Below, one piece after another: positions 54,773 through 62,675 of a stretch of DNA of 64,000 nucleotides (the stretch's first letter is position 1; the number at the start of each line of letters is the position of its first letter). The position numbers and the translations under genes were made by a program. Below the pieces are notes generated by a model. That model did no database searches, was not told where the DNA came from, and saw only the letters and a list, made by a program, of their open reading frames with translations. Origin of the DNA: Pseudoalteromonas sp049257235 (GTDB taxonomy: Bacteria > Pseudomonadota > Gammaproteobacteria > Enterobacterales > Alteromonadaceae); contig NZ_JBMMUF010000006.1 in assembly GCF_049257235.1 (NCBI RefSeq), positions 1 through 64,000 on the forward strand, in the 5' to 3' direction.

Positions 54773-57736
54773 ATGACACGAGCTATCTCACTATTTTTGC
54801 TATTGATTAGCATCACATTATGCAAACCTGCATTCGCTGACTACCAAATCACCCACACTGGGCACTGGGTCAAACCAATTGGACTTGCTCCTTTGGATAC
54901 TGAAACCATTCCTTATGAGCAACTCTCTGACGGCGTTTACTATCGCCTTGTCGATGACCAATTCAAAGTAAATGATAAAGAGAAAGCCGAGCACTACATA
55001 CGCTATGTCATGCTGGCCACCAATCAAACCGGGGTAGAAGATATATCACAGCTTAACTTAAGCTTTGATCCCACCTATGAGCGACTCGAATTACACCATT
55101 TACAAATCATTCGTGATGGGCAAGTAATCGATAAACTCCCCACCGCACGCATGCAAGTGATTCAGCGCGAGCAAGAAGCTGAGCAACTTATTTATGATGG
55201 CAGTAAAACGCTCAACATTATTCTTGATGATGTGCGCCCAGGGGATTCACTGGATTACGCGTACACGAAAATAGGCCGAAACCCCATATACCAAGGTCTA
55301 TTCGGTTATACCGCACAATTTGACTGGAGCGTACCAGTTGGCGAGCAGAATGTGCGCATGCTGTGGGACAAACAAGCCCCTTTGCATATCTCCCAACTTA
55401 ATGGTGAGCTTGAAGTGAGCACGGTGCAAACCGCACAGGGAATGGAATACACTATTAATGCGCGAAATCCGGCAACCAAAACCTACGACTCACAAACCCC
55501 CAAATGGTATGACCCTTATCATTTGGTGTTCCTCTCAGAATTTGACTCATGGCAACAAGTGGTACAGTGGGCGCAACCTTTATATGAAAATGCGCTATCT
55601 AACAGTGCCAGTATTGCCGATATCGCCACGCAGATACGCGCCGAACACGGTGATATAGAATCGCAAATTGGCGCGGCACTTAAATACACCCAAGACGAAA
55701 TCCGTTATCTCGGACTAGAGATGGGCAGTAACTCCCACATGCCCACGCCTGCGGATGAAACATTACGTTTGCGCTACGGCGATTGCAAAGATAAAACCGT
55801 GGTATTGATGAGTATCCTAGACGCGTTGGGCGTGGAGTCACACCCTGCACTGGTCAATACTGAAGTAACTAAGGGACTCATCAATCTAGCGCCTGCATCA
55901 AATCGTTTTGACCACGTGCTTGTCACACTTGAACATCAAGGTGAGCGTTATTGGCTAGACCCAACCAATAGTTACCAAACCGGTTCGCTAAAGCATTTGA
56001 GTGAGCCTGATTTCGGCTACGCACTGATTGTAAAACAAGGCGAAACTGCGCTCAGGGCAATGTTCAAAGAAGAACCGCAAATCCATCGCAGCATAATCGA
56101 GCGCTACACAATACCGAGTGCAGGAGAAACAACCGCCACCTTTAGCGTTCATTCCCATCTAGCTGATTCTGATGCCATTGATAAGCGTCGAGAACTAGCG
56201 AGTAAAGGCCTACAAAAAGTACAGGAAAATTACACCAATTATTATCAAGACTATTTTGCAGGCACACAGCACAGCCAACTTTTGACGGTAGAAGAAGACC
56301 CCGAAAAAGGTGAAATCATCGTCAAAGAAAGCTATGTCATCAATGATTTTTGGACACCTAACGGCGATGATCTCAACGCCTATTTTTATGCGGATGATAT
56401 TCGCGACGCACTGTACAAGCCTGATGTAACCAGCCGTATTAGTCCGTTATCATTGCGTCATCCATTCAATGTTGACTACATCATTGAAGTGCAAGTGAAT
56501 GAATTAGATTGGGGCTTTGATAACGACAGCTTTGAGCTTAGCAATGACTTTTTTGACTTTAGCTCTTCAGTCCACTTTGAAGATAAGTTACTCACGCTGA
56601 GCTACCACTACCGCAGCAAGACCGACCACATTCCCACAGAGCGCATTGGTGAGTATTTGCAGGCGCAAGAGACGGTCAAGCGAGAAACGAGTTACGGCAT
56701 TCGCCAAGATAATAGTGCCGCTGTGGCTGCACCAGACACGGTAACAGACAATGAAGAAGACACTCTAGCGCTAGCAATAGGTATTTATGTATTGGCAGCG
56801 TTAGGCGCACTTACCATGTTTTTCACTCTGTGGCGCATTGAAGCGGGGCAACGTCCGCATTTTGAAGCACAACGTTACTTCCCCGTCTCTGTGGTGAAAT
56901 TTTATATCTACTCTGTACTAAGCTGGGGCATATACCCATTTTATTGGAGTTATCGCAACTGGCGTTACATCAAAGAAGCAAACGACGAATCCATCATGCC
57001 CATCGCCCGTGGCATTTTTGGCGTGATTTGGTTTTATCCCCTCTTTCATCGTTTTGCGCAAGAGAGCGAAAAGCTTGGCACCCGAGCGCACTTGCCTGCC
57101 ACCTGGTTTGCACTACTGTTAGCTGCAGCGGTTATCGCGGTTCAAGTAGCAGGTGAACTTACCGATCATCTTTTAATTATTACGCTATTGCTGCCATTGC
57201 CATGGTTGCCGCTTGTGAACTACACCGCCTACCTCAATCGCAACAACGAGGCACTGCACTATCACAGCAAGTGGCGAGTGCATCAAGCTGTTGTGTGTGC
57301 TGCATTCGCTCCTTTGTTCTTATATGTATCGTCTATGGAGCTTGGTTTAAGCGCAAACTATGCCGTGATTGCCGGAGATAAAATATGGCAGCACGACAAA
57401 CGCTTTATGGTGCGAAAAGGCTTACTGAACCAAAACGAGCAAATTATTTATTTTTACTCTGACGCCATTTGGAATATTCGTGAAGATGGCAATGGCATCA
57501 CCAACAATGGCGTATTTAGCTATTACCGCGATGAGGGAGCGCTCATAGCCGAGCGCGCTGATTATGCCGATATAGGCGACATCAAGGCGACCTTTGACAA
57601 CAGCGATTCCGGCTACACAGTCGTTGATGTTGAACGCACCGACGGCAGCAGTTTTAGATTAATACTCTCTGGTGAAGAAGAGGGTGATCACACCTTTGTA
57701 CAAGAGATGAAGCGACGTTGGCGAGAGTCAATGTAA
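54773..57736 (+). CDS. DUF3857/transglutaminase-like protein with C-terminal membrane domain
   Basis: The start at 54773 is chosen because it opens a signal peptide (MTRAISLFLLLISITLC, cleavage after AFA); the GTG at 54725 adds 16 unrelated residues. The 987-residue protein has a DUF3857 domain (about 60-210), a transglutaminase-like domain with Cys338 (YGDCKDKT), His381 (FDHVLVTLE) and Asp396 (WLDPTNS), a beta region, a helix near 675-695, then a four-helix DUF4234-like part and a C-terminal soluble tail. The periplasmic triad looks complete, so it may be an active peptidase or amidase. Function unknown. Monocistronic. Confidence 0.85.
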   Translation: MTRAISLFLLLISITLCKPAFADYQITHTGHWVKPIGLAPLDTETIPYEQLSDGVYYRLVDDQFKVNDKEKAEHYIRYVMLATNQTGVEDISQLNLSFDPTYERLELHHLQIIRDGQVIDKLPTARMQVIQREQEAEQLIYDGSKTLNIILDDVRPGDSLDYAYTKIGRNPIYQGLFGYTAQFDWSVPVGEQNVRMLWDKQAPLHISQLNGELEVSTVQTAQGMEYTINARNPATKTYDSQTPKWYDPYHLVFLSEFDSWQQVVQWAQPLYENALSNSASIADIATQIRAEHGDIESQIGAALKYTQDEIRYLGLEMGSNSHMPTPADETLRLRYGDCKDKTVVLMSILDALGVESHPALVNTEVTKGLINLAPASNRFDHVLVTLEHQGERYWLDPTNSYQTGSLKHLSEPDFGYALIVKQGETALRAMFKEEPQIHRSIIERYTIPSAGETTATFSVHSHLADSDAIDKRRELASKGLQKVQENYTNYYQDYFAGTQHSQLLTVEEDPEKGEIIVKESYVINDFWTPNGDDLNAYFYADDIRDALYKPDVTSRISPLSLRHPFNVDYIIEVQVNELDWGFDNDSFELSNDFFDFSSSVHFEDKLLTLSYHYRSKTDHIPTERIGEYLQAQETVKRETSYGIRQDNSAAVAAPDTVTDNEEDTLALAIGIYVLAALGALTMFFTLWRIEAGQRPHFEAQRYFPVSVVKFYIYSVLSWGIYPFYWSYRNWRYIKEANDESIMPIARGIFGVIWFYPLFHRFAQESEKLGTRAHLPATWFALLLAAAVIAVQVAGELTDHLLIITLLLPLPWLPLVNYTAYLNRNNEALHYHSKWRVHQAVVCAAFAPLFLYVSSMELGLSANYAVIAGDKIWQHDKRFMVRKGLLNQNEQIIYFYSDAIWNIREDGNGITNNGVFSYYRDEGALIAERADYADIGDIKATFDNSDSGYTVVDVERTDGSSFRLILSGEEEGDHTFVQEMKRRWRESM

Positions 57737-57755
57737 TTAATCAACTCAGGTATGG

Positions 57756-58361
57756 CTAATTTTTATGAGCCCTACCTGACAATTGCTCCGGGTATTTAGC
57801 CATGCGCGGAGGGAACAAAGCTTGCACCTCAGCTAGGGTTTGTTCGATGTCATCATCTACATCCAGTGCTGGCATCACAATAAACTGCTTCTTACTGTAG
57901 TCTAAAGCCATTGGTACGACGGGCACATTCGCCGCCTTAGCTATGTGCAAAAAGCCACTTTTCCATTGTGGTGTGTACTTGCGCGTCCCCTCAGGAGCCA
58001 GCCCTAAAATCAGCGCGTCAGCGTCATCAAATAAACCTTTTACTTGCCCCACTACCCCATGCGATGAGCGCCTATCTACGGGTATGCCACCCCACTTCCG
58101 CAGCAATAAACTCAAGGGCCACACAAAGATACTGTGTTTTCCTAAAAAGCGAATACGTACTTGTAGATGCATCTTTACTGCGATAGCAATAATGAAATCC
58201 CAATTCGACGTATGTGGTGCCACCGCTGCAACAAATTTACTGTGTTCTGGGAATTCTCCTACAACCTGCCAACCAAATAAATTCAGCACCTTGGTACCCA
58301 GCCAGCGCCCAAAGCGACTTTGGGTACGGGGGATCGCATTGGGAATATTCACATTAGCCAT
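57756..58361 (-). CDS. Lysophospholipid acyltransferase-like protein
   Basis: A 201-residue PlsC-superfamily member: HX4D in APHTSNWD (about residues 49-56) and the substrate motif APEGTRK (about 122-128), with FLGKHSIFVWPL between. It is shorter than typical PlsC (about 245) and lacks an obvious N-terminal helix pair. The ATG at 58361 (MANVNIPNAIP) is preferred to a TTG at 58382; neither has a strong ribosome site. Substrate unknown, perhaps a lyso-lipid or other acyl acceptor. Convergent with the DUF3857 gene. Confidence 0.85.
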   Translation of the reverse strand: MANVNIPNAIPRTQSRFGRWLGTKVLNLFGWQVVGEFPEHSKFVAAVAPHTSNWDFIIAIAVKMHLQVRIRFLGKHSIFVWPLSLLLRKWGGIPVDRRSSHGVVGQVKGLFDDADALILGLAPEGTRKYTPQWKSGFLHIAKAANVPVVPMALDYSKKQFIVMPALDVDDDIEQTLAEVQALFPPRMAKYPEQLSGRAHKN

Positions 58362-58824
58362 AAACGTTAAAGATCGGTGCAATATCTTGATAGATTGGCG
58401 CTAACTTACTGATTAGTCAATTTTTAATATGCTTTTAGAAGGACTTTTTAAGATGAACATTAGGTATTTGAGCAAGTTTGGAAGTCCACCCAAAAGCTGA
58501 GAGAGCGCAAATTTACACGACATACGCTATTTTTAGTAGACATTAAAATTTGCTCGAAATCACTTCGGGATAAATTTCGGTTTCTGCAAATTCTTACTTC
58601 AGCTTCGGGTTTGTCTGCATTTCAATACCATATTCCCAAAACAGCAACATGAATCCTCAATAATGTCTTGAGAGCTCGACACCAAATCAGGTATAAAGAT
58701 ATTGGAAAAGGAGTTCTAATTTTTATACTAACCAATCTAGAGAACATGAAACTCTTAGCACTCCTATTTTTCATCAATATATCGCTGTAGATATCTCATT
58801 GCAGTACGAGAAAAGGAAAGAGTC
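58362..58824. other. Intergenic region upstream of the lipoprotein operon
   Basis: About 460 bp, AT-rich, no supported gene. It holds the left copy of a 37-bp direct repeat (58518-58554) and presumably the lipoprotein promoter, which I could not place. Confidence 0.6.
58518..58554 (+). repeat. 37-bp direct repeat, left copy
   Basis: The block starts CGACATAC and ends AATTTGCT. It matches 60670-60706 in all but about four positions, without gaps. The pair brackets the three-lipoprotein operon. Confidence 0.75.
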
Positions 58825-59502
58825 ATGCCGAATAATAATAAAATAGTGATGACAGCAATCATCGCGTCCTCCATTGCACTCGCTTCAGGCTGTGCCACAA
58901 CCACAACTTCACAAGTGATCGAAACCCCTACTGTAGCAAGTTACAACACCACCTATACTGGCGAAAAAAGTAAATTAGCTGTTGGCAAATTCGTAAATCG
59001 TTCGAGCTTTCATAATGGGATTTTCTCTACTGGACAAGATCGCCTTGGTAGTCAAGCTAAAACATCACTGATGAGTCATTTACAACAAACGAATCGTTTT
59101 AGTGTGTTGGACAGAGACAACATGGAAATGCTCGAAAGTGAAGCCAAAAGAGCAGGGGCGCAGCTCGATATCGCTGGTGCAAGGTATGTTGTCACGGGTG
59201 ATGTAACAGAGTTTGGCCGTAAAGCTGTCGGAGATCGACAATTATTTGGTCTTTTGGGCAAAGGTAAATCGCAAATTGCCTACGCCAAAGTTACGCTCAA
59301 CATCGTCGACGTAACAACATCCGAAGTAGTGTACTCAGTGCAAGGCGCCGGAGAGTACAGCTTATCTGAACGTGAAGTCATTGGCTTTGGCAGCACTGCG
59401 AGCTATGACGCAACGTTAAATGGTAAAGTGCTAGACCTCGCTATCAGACAAGTAGTCGACAAACTTGTCGTAGGCCTTGAATCTGGCGCATGGAAAATAT
59501 AA
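58825..59502 (+). CDS. CsgG-family lipoprotein
   Basis: A 225-residue lipoprotein: signal peptide with lipobox LASGC (Cys about residue 23), then a CsgG/HfaB-like domain (KLAVGKFVNRSSF, LMSHLQQTNRFSVLDRDNM, YVVTGDVTEFG, VTLNIVDVTTSEVVYSVQG). CsgG proteins make outer-membrane secretion pores, but those in DUF4810/DUF799 operons probably act as periplasmic partners. AAAGGAAAG precedes the ATG. First of three co-oriented lipoprotein genes. Role unknown. Confidence 0.88.
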   Translation: MPNNNKIVMTAIIASSIALASGCATTTTSQVIETPTVASYNTTYTGEKSKLAVGKFVNRSSFHNGIFSTGQDRLGSQAKTSLMSHLQQTNRFSVLDRDNMEMLESEAKRAGAQLDIAGARYVVTGDVTEFGRKAVGDRQLFGLLGKGKSQIAYAKVTLNIVDVTTSEVVYSVQGAGEYSLSEREVIGFGSTASYDATLNGKVLDLAIRQVVDKLVVGLESGAWKI

Positions 59503-59516
59503 GCAGGGGATTGCAC

Positions 59517-59861
59517 ATGAAAAAATTCATTCTTATCGCCGTATTTGCAGTGGCCGCTACGGGATGTAAAACAGTTGAACCACTGTACTATTACGGTGAT
59601 TACAACGCTTCTGTTTACAACTATTTCAAAGCTGAAGATTCTACTATTGAAGAGCAAATTGCTGCGCTTGAAGAAGTGATTGAAAGAGCCGCAGCACAAG
59701 GCAAAAATATTGCCCCAGGGATTCATGCGCACCTAGGCATGCTGTATTTTGAATCAGGCGACAGCACTCAAGGCGCAGCACATTTCGAGCAAGAAAAAAT
59801 GCTATTCCCCGAGGCAACACAGTACATTGATTTTCTCTTAAAATCAGCAAAGGAAGTATGA
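59517..59861 (+). CDS. DUF4810-family lipoprotein
   Basis: The start at 59517 follows AGGGGA and opens MKKFILIAVFAVAATGC, a lipoprotein signal with Cys17. The 114-residue product has the family opening YYYGDYNASVYNYFK and a TPR-like helical pair (LGMLYFESGDSTQGAAHFEQ). It lies 14 bp after the CsgG-like gene and one base before the next gene, so the three are one unit. TPR-type folds suggest a scaffolding role for its two partners. Confidence 0.88.
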   Translation: MKKFILIAVFAVAATGCKTVEPLYYYGDYNASVYNYFKAEDSTIEEQIAALEEVIERAAAQGKNIAPGIHAHLGMLYFESGDSTQGAAHFEQEKMLFPEATQYIDFLLKSAKEV

Positions 59862-59862
59862 T

Positions 59863-60543
59863 ATGAATAATATTAAGCTCATTTTTACCGCTGCCGCAGC
59901 ACTACTAGCAAGTGGATGTGTTACAACGCCACCGAGTCATGATTATTCAAACTTCCGTGAAGCAAACCCCTATTCTATTTTGGTACTGCCACCGATTAAT
60001 AATAGTCCCGAAGTGATTGCAGGATATAGCGTTATGTCGCAAATTACTGCACCTATCGCCGAAGCAGGCTTTTATGTTTTCCCAGTTGCCTTGGTTGACC
60101 AGACATTTAAAAGCAACGGTATTACTGTAGCGAATGATGCGCAAGCTGTGCCGATTGAAAAGCTGCGTGAGATATTCGGTGCGGATGCTGCTATGTACAT
60201 TACTATTGAAGAATACGGTACTAGCTATGTCATTATTTCAAGCGAAACACGTGTCACAGCTTCTGCACAACTTATTGATTTAAGAGACGGTAAAGTACTT
60301 TGGGAAGGCCGAGGTACTGCATCTTCAGCAGAAAATCGCGGCAATAGCGGTGGTGGTCTTGTCGGTATGTTGGTCGAAGCCGCAGTCAGCCAAATTGTTG
60401 AAACTGTTTCAGATGCTGGGTTTGACGTATCAGCTATGACAACCAATCGCATGCTGTCATCAGAGTCTTACAATGGTTTGCTATATGGACCTCGCTCACC
60501 GAAGCATGGTCAGCCAGCGCCGAGTGAAAAACAAGCCAAATAA
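59863..60543 (+). CDS. GNA1162/DUF799-family lipoprotein
   Basis: A 226-residue lipoprotein with lipobox LASGC (Cys about residue 19). The core SILVLPPINNSPEVIAGYSV, LREIFGADAAMYITIEEYG and VTASAQLIDLRDGKVLWEG is that of the meningococcal GNA1162 family, whose fold resembles the CsgG/TolB N-terminal type. A Gly-rich loop NRGNSGGGL follows. Last of the CsgG-DUF4810-DUF799 trio, a recurring but functionally unsolved outer-membrane module. A terminator follows 21 bp downstream. Confidence 0.9.
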   Translation: MNNIKLIFTAAAALLASGCVTTPPSHDYSNFREANPYSILVLPPINNSPEVIAGYSVMSQITAPIAEAGFYVFPVALVDQTFKSNGITVANDAQAVPIEKLREIFGADAAMYITIEEYGTSYVIISSETRVTASAQLIDLRDGKVLWEGRGTASSAENRGNSGGGLVGMLVEAAVSQIVETVSDAGFDVSAMTTNRMLSSESYNGLLYGPRSPKHGQPAPSEKQAK

Positions 60544-60564
60544 CTCTTGTACTCTTACATTTAT

Positions 60565-60594
60565 AAAAAGCGGGCCATCAATGCTCGCTTTTTT
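60565..60594 (+). terminator. Terminator of the lipoprotein operon
   Basis: AAAAAGCGGGC and GCTCGCTTTTT arms (11 bp, one G.U) with a 7-nt loop and a T-run. Confidence 0.85.
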
Positions 60595-60669
60595 GTTGTA
60601 TAAGGAGTCTATAATTAGAAGCAGCATCTAAAAATGTCCATCAAATTATATAAAATCTCAATTTTTGAT

Positions 60670-60706
60670 CGACATACATTATTTTTAGCAGACATTCAAA
60701 TTTGCT
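60670..60706 (+). repeat. 37-bp direct repeat, right copy
   Basis: Partner of 58518-58554, lying between the operon terminator and the convergent peptidase-like gene. Confidence 0.75.
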
Positions 60707-60721
60707 ATTTTTTGACGACAT

Positions 60722-61390
60722 TCACTTACACGGCACGTCGAAGTCAATGTGATAGTGCTCGTCGTGCCGCACCCATGAAGGTTTAGTTGAGAATCTAATA
60801 TGGGCTTTAAGATACTCACCATATTTGGTTTTTAATAGATAAGGTTGTAATTTGGGGTCGAATATCACACGCCAAATCTTCACTCCTGAGATTTCCGCAG
60901 CTTTGTCTAGTTCAAAAATATGGGCAGCCATAGCTTCATAATCGATTCGATAGCTCTCAAATTTACCACTTCCATCAAACTCGATATTGTAACCAAACTT
61001 ATTCCATGGGTTTGTCGGCAAATGAACAGATTTGTCTCCTTCATCGACTACAGGCACCATGAAATCCACTGACAAACCATTTCGATGCGTTTTATGAGGT
61101 TTGAATTCACCACCATTCTCAAAACCAGTTTCAGCGTACTGAAAGACTTTTTCTGGCCGCGAAACCTCAAGAGCTGTGTAAGCGTCGACAACGATTTGAT
61201 ACACAGTTGAGTGCTCGTAAGTCCTTCCTGCTAGCCGTGCAATATTGCTGTACCCTACAAAGTTAGCGCCATTACTTGGCAATTGCACACCATTATCTAA
61301 ATGACCATTTGCGGTTGTGCCGTAACAAATACTTTCAGTAGCTGAGGCAAAGAAAGATAAAAGAAACAAAAAGGATAAAAATATTTTCAT
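60722..61390 (-). CDS. Secreted murein-endopeptidase-like metallopeptidase
   Basis: The ATG at 61390 opens a signal peptide (MKIFLSFLFLLSFFASATES). The 222-residue protein then shows HRNGLSVDF (HxxGxxxD zinc motif, about residues 118-126) and RHDEHYHIDF (HxH, about 209-218), the ligand set of the LAS/MepA superfamily that cuts peptidoglycan cross-links or D-Ala-D-Ala. It is probably periplasmic. Similarity to classical MepA is limited to these motifs by eye, so the exact bond is unknown. Convergent with the lipoprotein operon. Confidence 0.8.
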   Translation of the reverse strand: MKIFLSFLFLLSFFASATESICYGTTANGHLDNGVQLPSNGANFVGYSNIARLAGRTYEHSTVYQIVVDAYTALEVSRPEKVFQYAETGFENGGEFKPHKTHRNGLSVDFMVPVVDEGDKSVHLPTNPWNKFGYNIEFDGSGKFESYRIDYEAMAAHIFELDKAAEISGVKIWRVIFDPKLQPYLLKTKYGEYLKAHIRFSTKPSWVRHDEHYHIDFDVPCK

Positions 61391-61464
61391 GGTGCTATCG
61401 TCTTCGCTGAAGATATTAGCAACATGACACAAGTATTTTGTATGATTGATGAATGACTTAAGTA

Positions 61465-61788
61465 TTAACGAATGTTTGGTAACACCTTGTCCTTGAGAAT
61501 ACTTATTAGAGTCTCATCCATGTAGTCGTAGTTATCAGGGATCCCAAGCGTTATGACTTTCTTCTGATGTAATGCAGGGCCAAACTTACTAGCCAGTTTC
61601 TTCTGATGCACCTTTTCCATCACAAAGATGTAATCTGCCCATGCAATATCTTCAATGCTCACATGAACCTCTGCGTCATTGCTGATACCAGCTGAATACA
61701 CTTCCCACCCTTCAACATCACTGAAAACAGCTTCAGCAGTCGGACTTCGTAATTTGTTTTTGCTACACAGAAAAAGGAGTTTGGTCAT
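61465..61788 (-). CDS. Low-molecular-weight protein tyrosine phosphatase-like protein
   Basis: The start at 61788 (MTKLLFLCSKNKLRSPTAEA) places the P-loop CX5R (C-SKNKL-R-S) at residues 8-14, as in the family. The 107-residue protein is short compared with Wzb/Etp-type enzymes (about 147) and resembles compact LMW-PTP-like proteins; IPDNYDYMDETL may supply the general acid. An upstream TTG-type extension to 61866 runs into repeat DNA. No kinase or polysaccharide genes are adjacent. Substrate unknown. Confidence 0.8.
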   Translation of the reverse strand: MTKLLFLCSKNKLRSPTAEAVFSDVEGWEVYSAGISNDAEVHVSIEDIAWADYIFVMEKVHQKKLASKFGPALHQKKVITLGIPDNYDYMDETLISILKDKVLPNIR

Positions 61789-61868
61789 TGTTGCGTTATC
61801 TTGTTGAATCGGGTCTATATTAGCATGAGTGAATAATCTTGAGAGCTTGTCTTGTCGCCGACACAAAC

Positions 61869-61891
61869 TGTCAGGTTGAGACCTAACCTAC
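61869..61891 (-). repeat. REP hairpin, copy 3 (diverged)
   Basis: On the minus strand GTAG is followed by GTTAGGT and ACCTGAC arms, pairing kept by a T-G pair. Confidence 0.6.
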
Positions 61892-62045
61892 AGGTATCGA
61901 GTTTCCCATTTAAATTCGCGCTTTCGATCTCGGCTTTTGCTGCGTAGCGTGGCTAAGACAGCGAGGCACGACGCCGAGCGAGATTTGTCGGCACATGGAA
62001 ATGCCGTTAAATCGTGTCGCAGCATAAGCGGAGCGTTTAACAAAA

Positions 62046-62100
62046 ACCTGAGTTCGTAAGCATTGGCGAATTACGGGTTCGCGGAGTTTCCAAAGAGGGG
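62046..62100 (+). repeat. Three-hairpin composite repeat, copy C (partial)
   Basis: Hairpin 0 (62046-62078) has the same 33-nt length as in copy A with ACCTG/CGGGT pairing, followed by a truncated hairpin 1 (CCAAAGAGGGG). Confidence 0.7.
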
Positions 62101-62173
62101 CGACGAGTGACCGACGATTGATAATCATCACGAACAGGAATCAGGATTCAACGACAAATTAGTGATAGCCAAT

Positions 62174-62195
62174 GCAAGGCTAAAGCCTCGCCCAC
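62174..62195 (-). repeat. REP hairpin, copy 4 (diverged)
   Basis: On the minus strand GTGG is followed by GCGAGGCT and AGCCTTGC arms; base changes keep the stem paired with one G.T. Confidence 0.6.
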
Positions 62196-62386
62196 AGCCA
62201 CAAATTCCGACCCACCTCAAGAACACCGATGTATCAGGCCAATTCCCCGTGCATTTGCGCTGAGCATGTTGGTGCTGATAGCACAACGAGGCATGGATGC
62301 CGAGTTAAGCGAATCGAGACAGGATGTCGAGTTTCGCTGGGTGCGTTAGCAGCGCCAGCACGCGCAGGCAATAGCAAATGCTTCGG

Positions 62387-62457
62387 GGTACGGGGGGATT
62401 CCAAAGGGGGAATCGTGTTATTCTCCCTTTGGTTGCCGTCGCCAACGCGACAAGATC
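62387..62457 (+). repeat. Three-hairpin composite repeat, copy B (hairpins 1 and 2)
   Basis: Hairpin 1 is CCAAAGGGGGAAT/ATTCTCCCTTTGG (62401-62432) and hairpin 2 is GTCGC-CAAC-GCGAC (62438-62451). Compared with copy A, substitutions in the right arm of hairpin 1 preserve pairing. Confidence 0.8.
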
Positions 62458-62548
62458 GCACTACAGAGAGCTGTGGATAGTTTTAACGGGAAAGGTGAGT
62501 ATAGGCTTCTTGAGGGGCTGAAAGGACGATATAAGAAGATACAGGGAT

Positions 62549-62571
62549 TGTCAGGCTGAAGCCTGACCTAC
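62549..62571 (-). repeat. REP hairpin, copy 5
   Basis: On the minus strand GTAG is followed by GTCAGGCT and AGCCTGAC arms around TC. Confidence 0.8.
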
Positions 62572-62622
62572 AACCGACCTACAATTCACGGCCGTGAAGG
62601 TGGCCGACTTTGCTGCTGGCAT

Positions 62623-62654
62623 AAAAAAAGGTCGCCTAAGCGACCTCTTTTTTA
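62623..62654 (-). terminator. Terminator of the second tuf gene
   Basis: AGGTCGC and GCGACCT arms with a CTAA loop, flanked by A and T tracts, 21 bp after the stop codon. Confidence 0.88.
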
Positions 62655-62675
62655 GCGTCTTAGCTATATCGTTGA

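Larger units (their letters stand above)
61789..62675. other. Gene-free repeat region upstream of the phosphatase gene
   Basis: About 890 bp without a supported gene. It contains REP copies at 61869, 62174 and 62549, composite-repeat copies C and B, a short degenerate repeat with GGCATGGATGCCG and GACAGGATGTC (62291-62331), a 14-bp palindrome TTCACGGCCGTGAA (62585-62598) and the tuf terminator. A 14-base segment at 62128-62141 recurs inverted at 39627-39640. Confidence 0.7.

Noticed and set aside
57747..57778. Hairpin between convergent genes as bidirectional terminator
   Set aside because: An 11-bp stem with a mismatch, no T-run on either side, and it overlaps the acyltransferase coding end.
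61910..62131. Minus-strand reading frame of 73 codons
   Set aside because: It lies wholly in repeat DNA and reads through hairpin 0; composition is that of repeats, with no domain.
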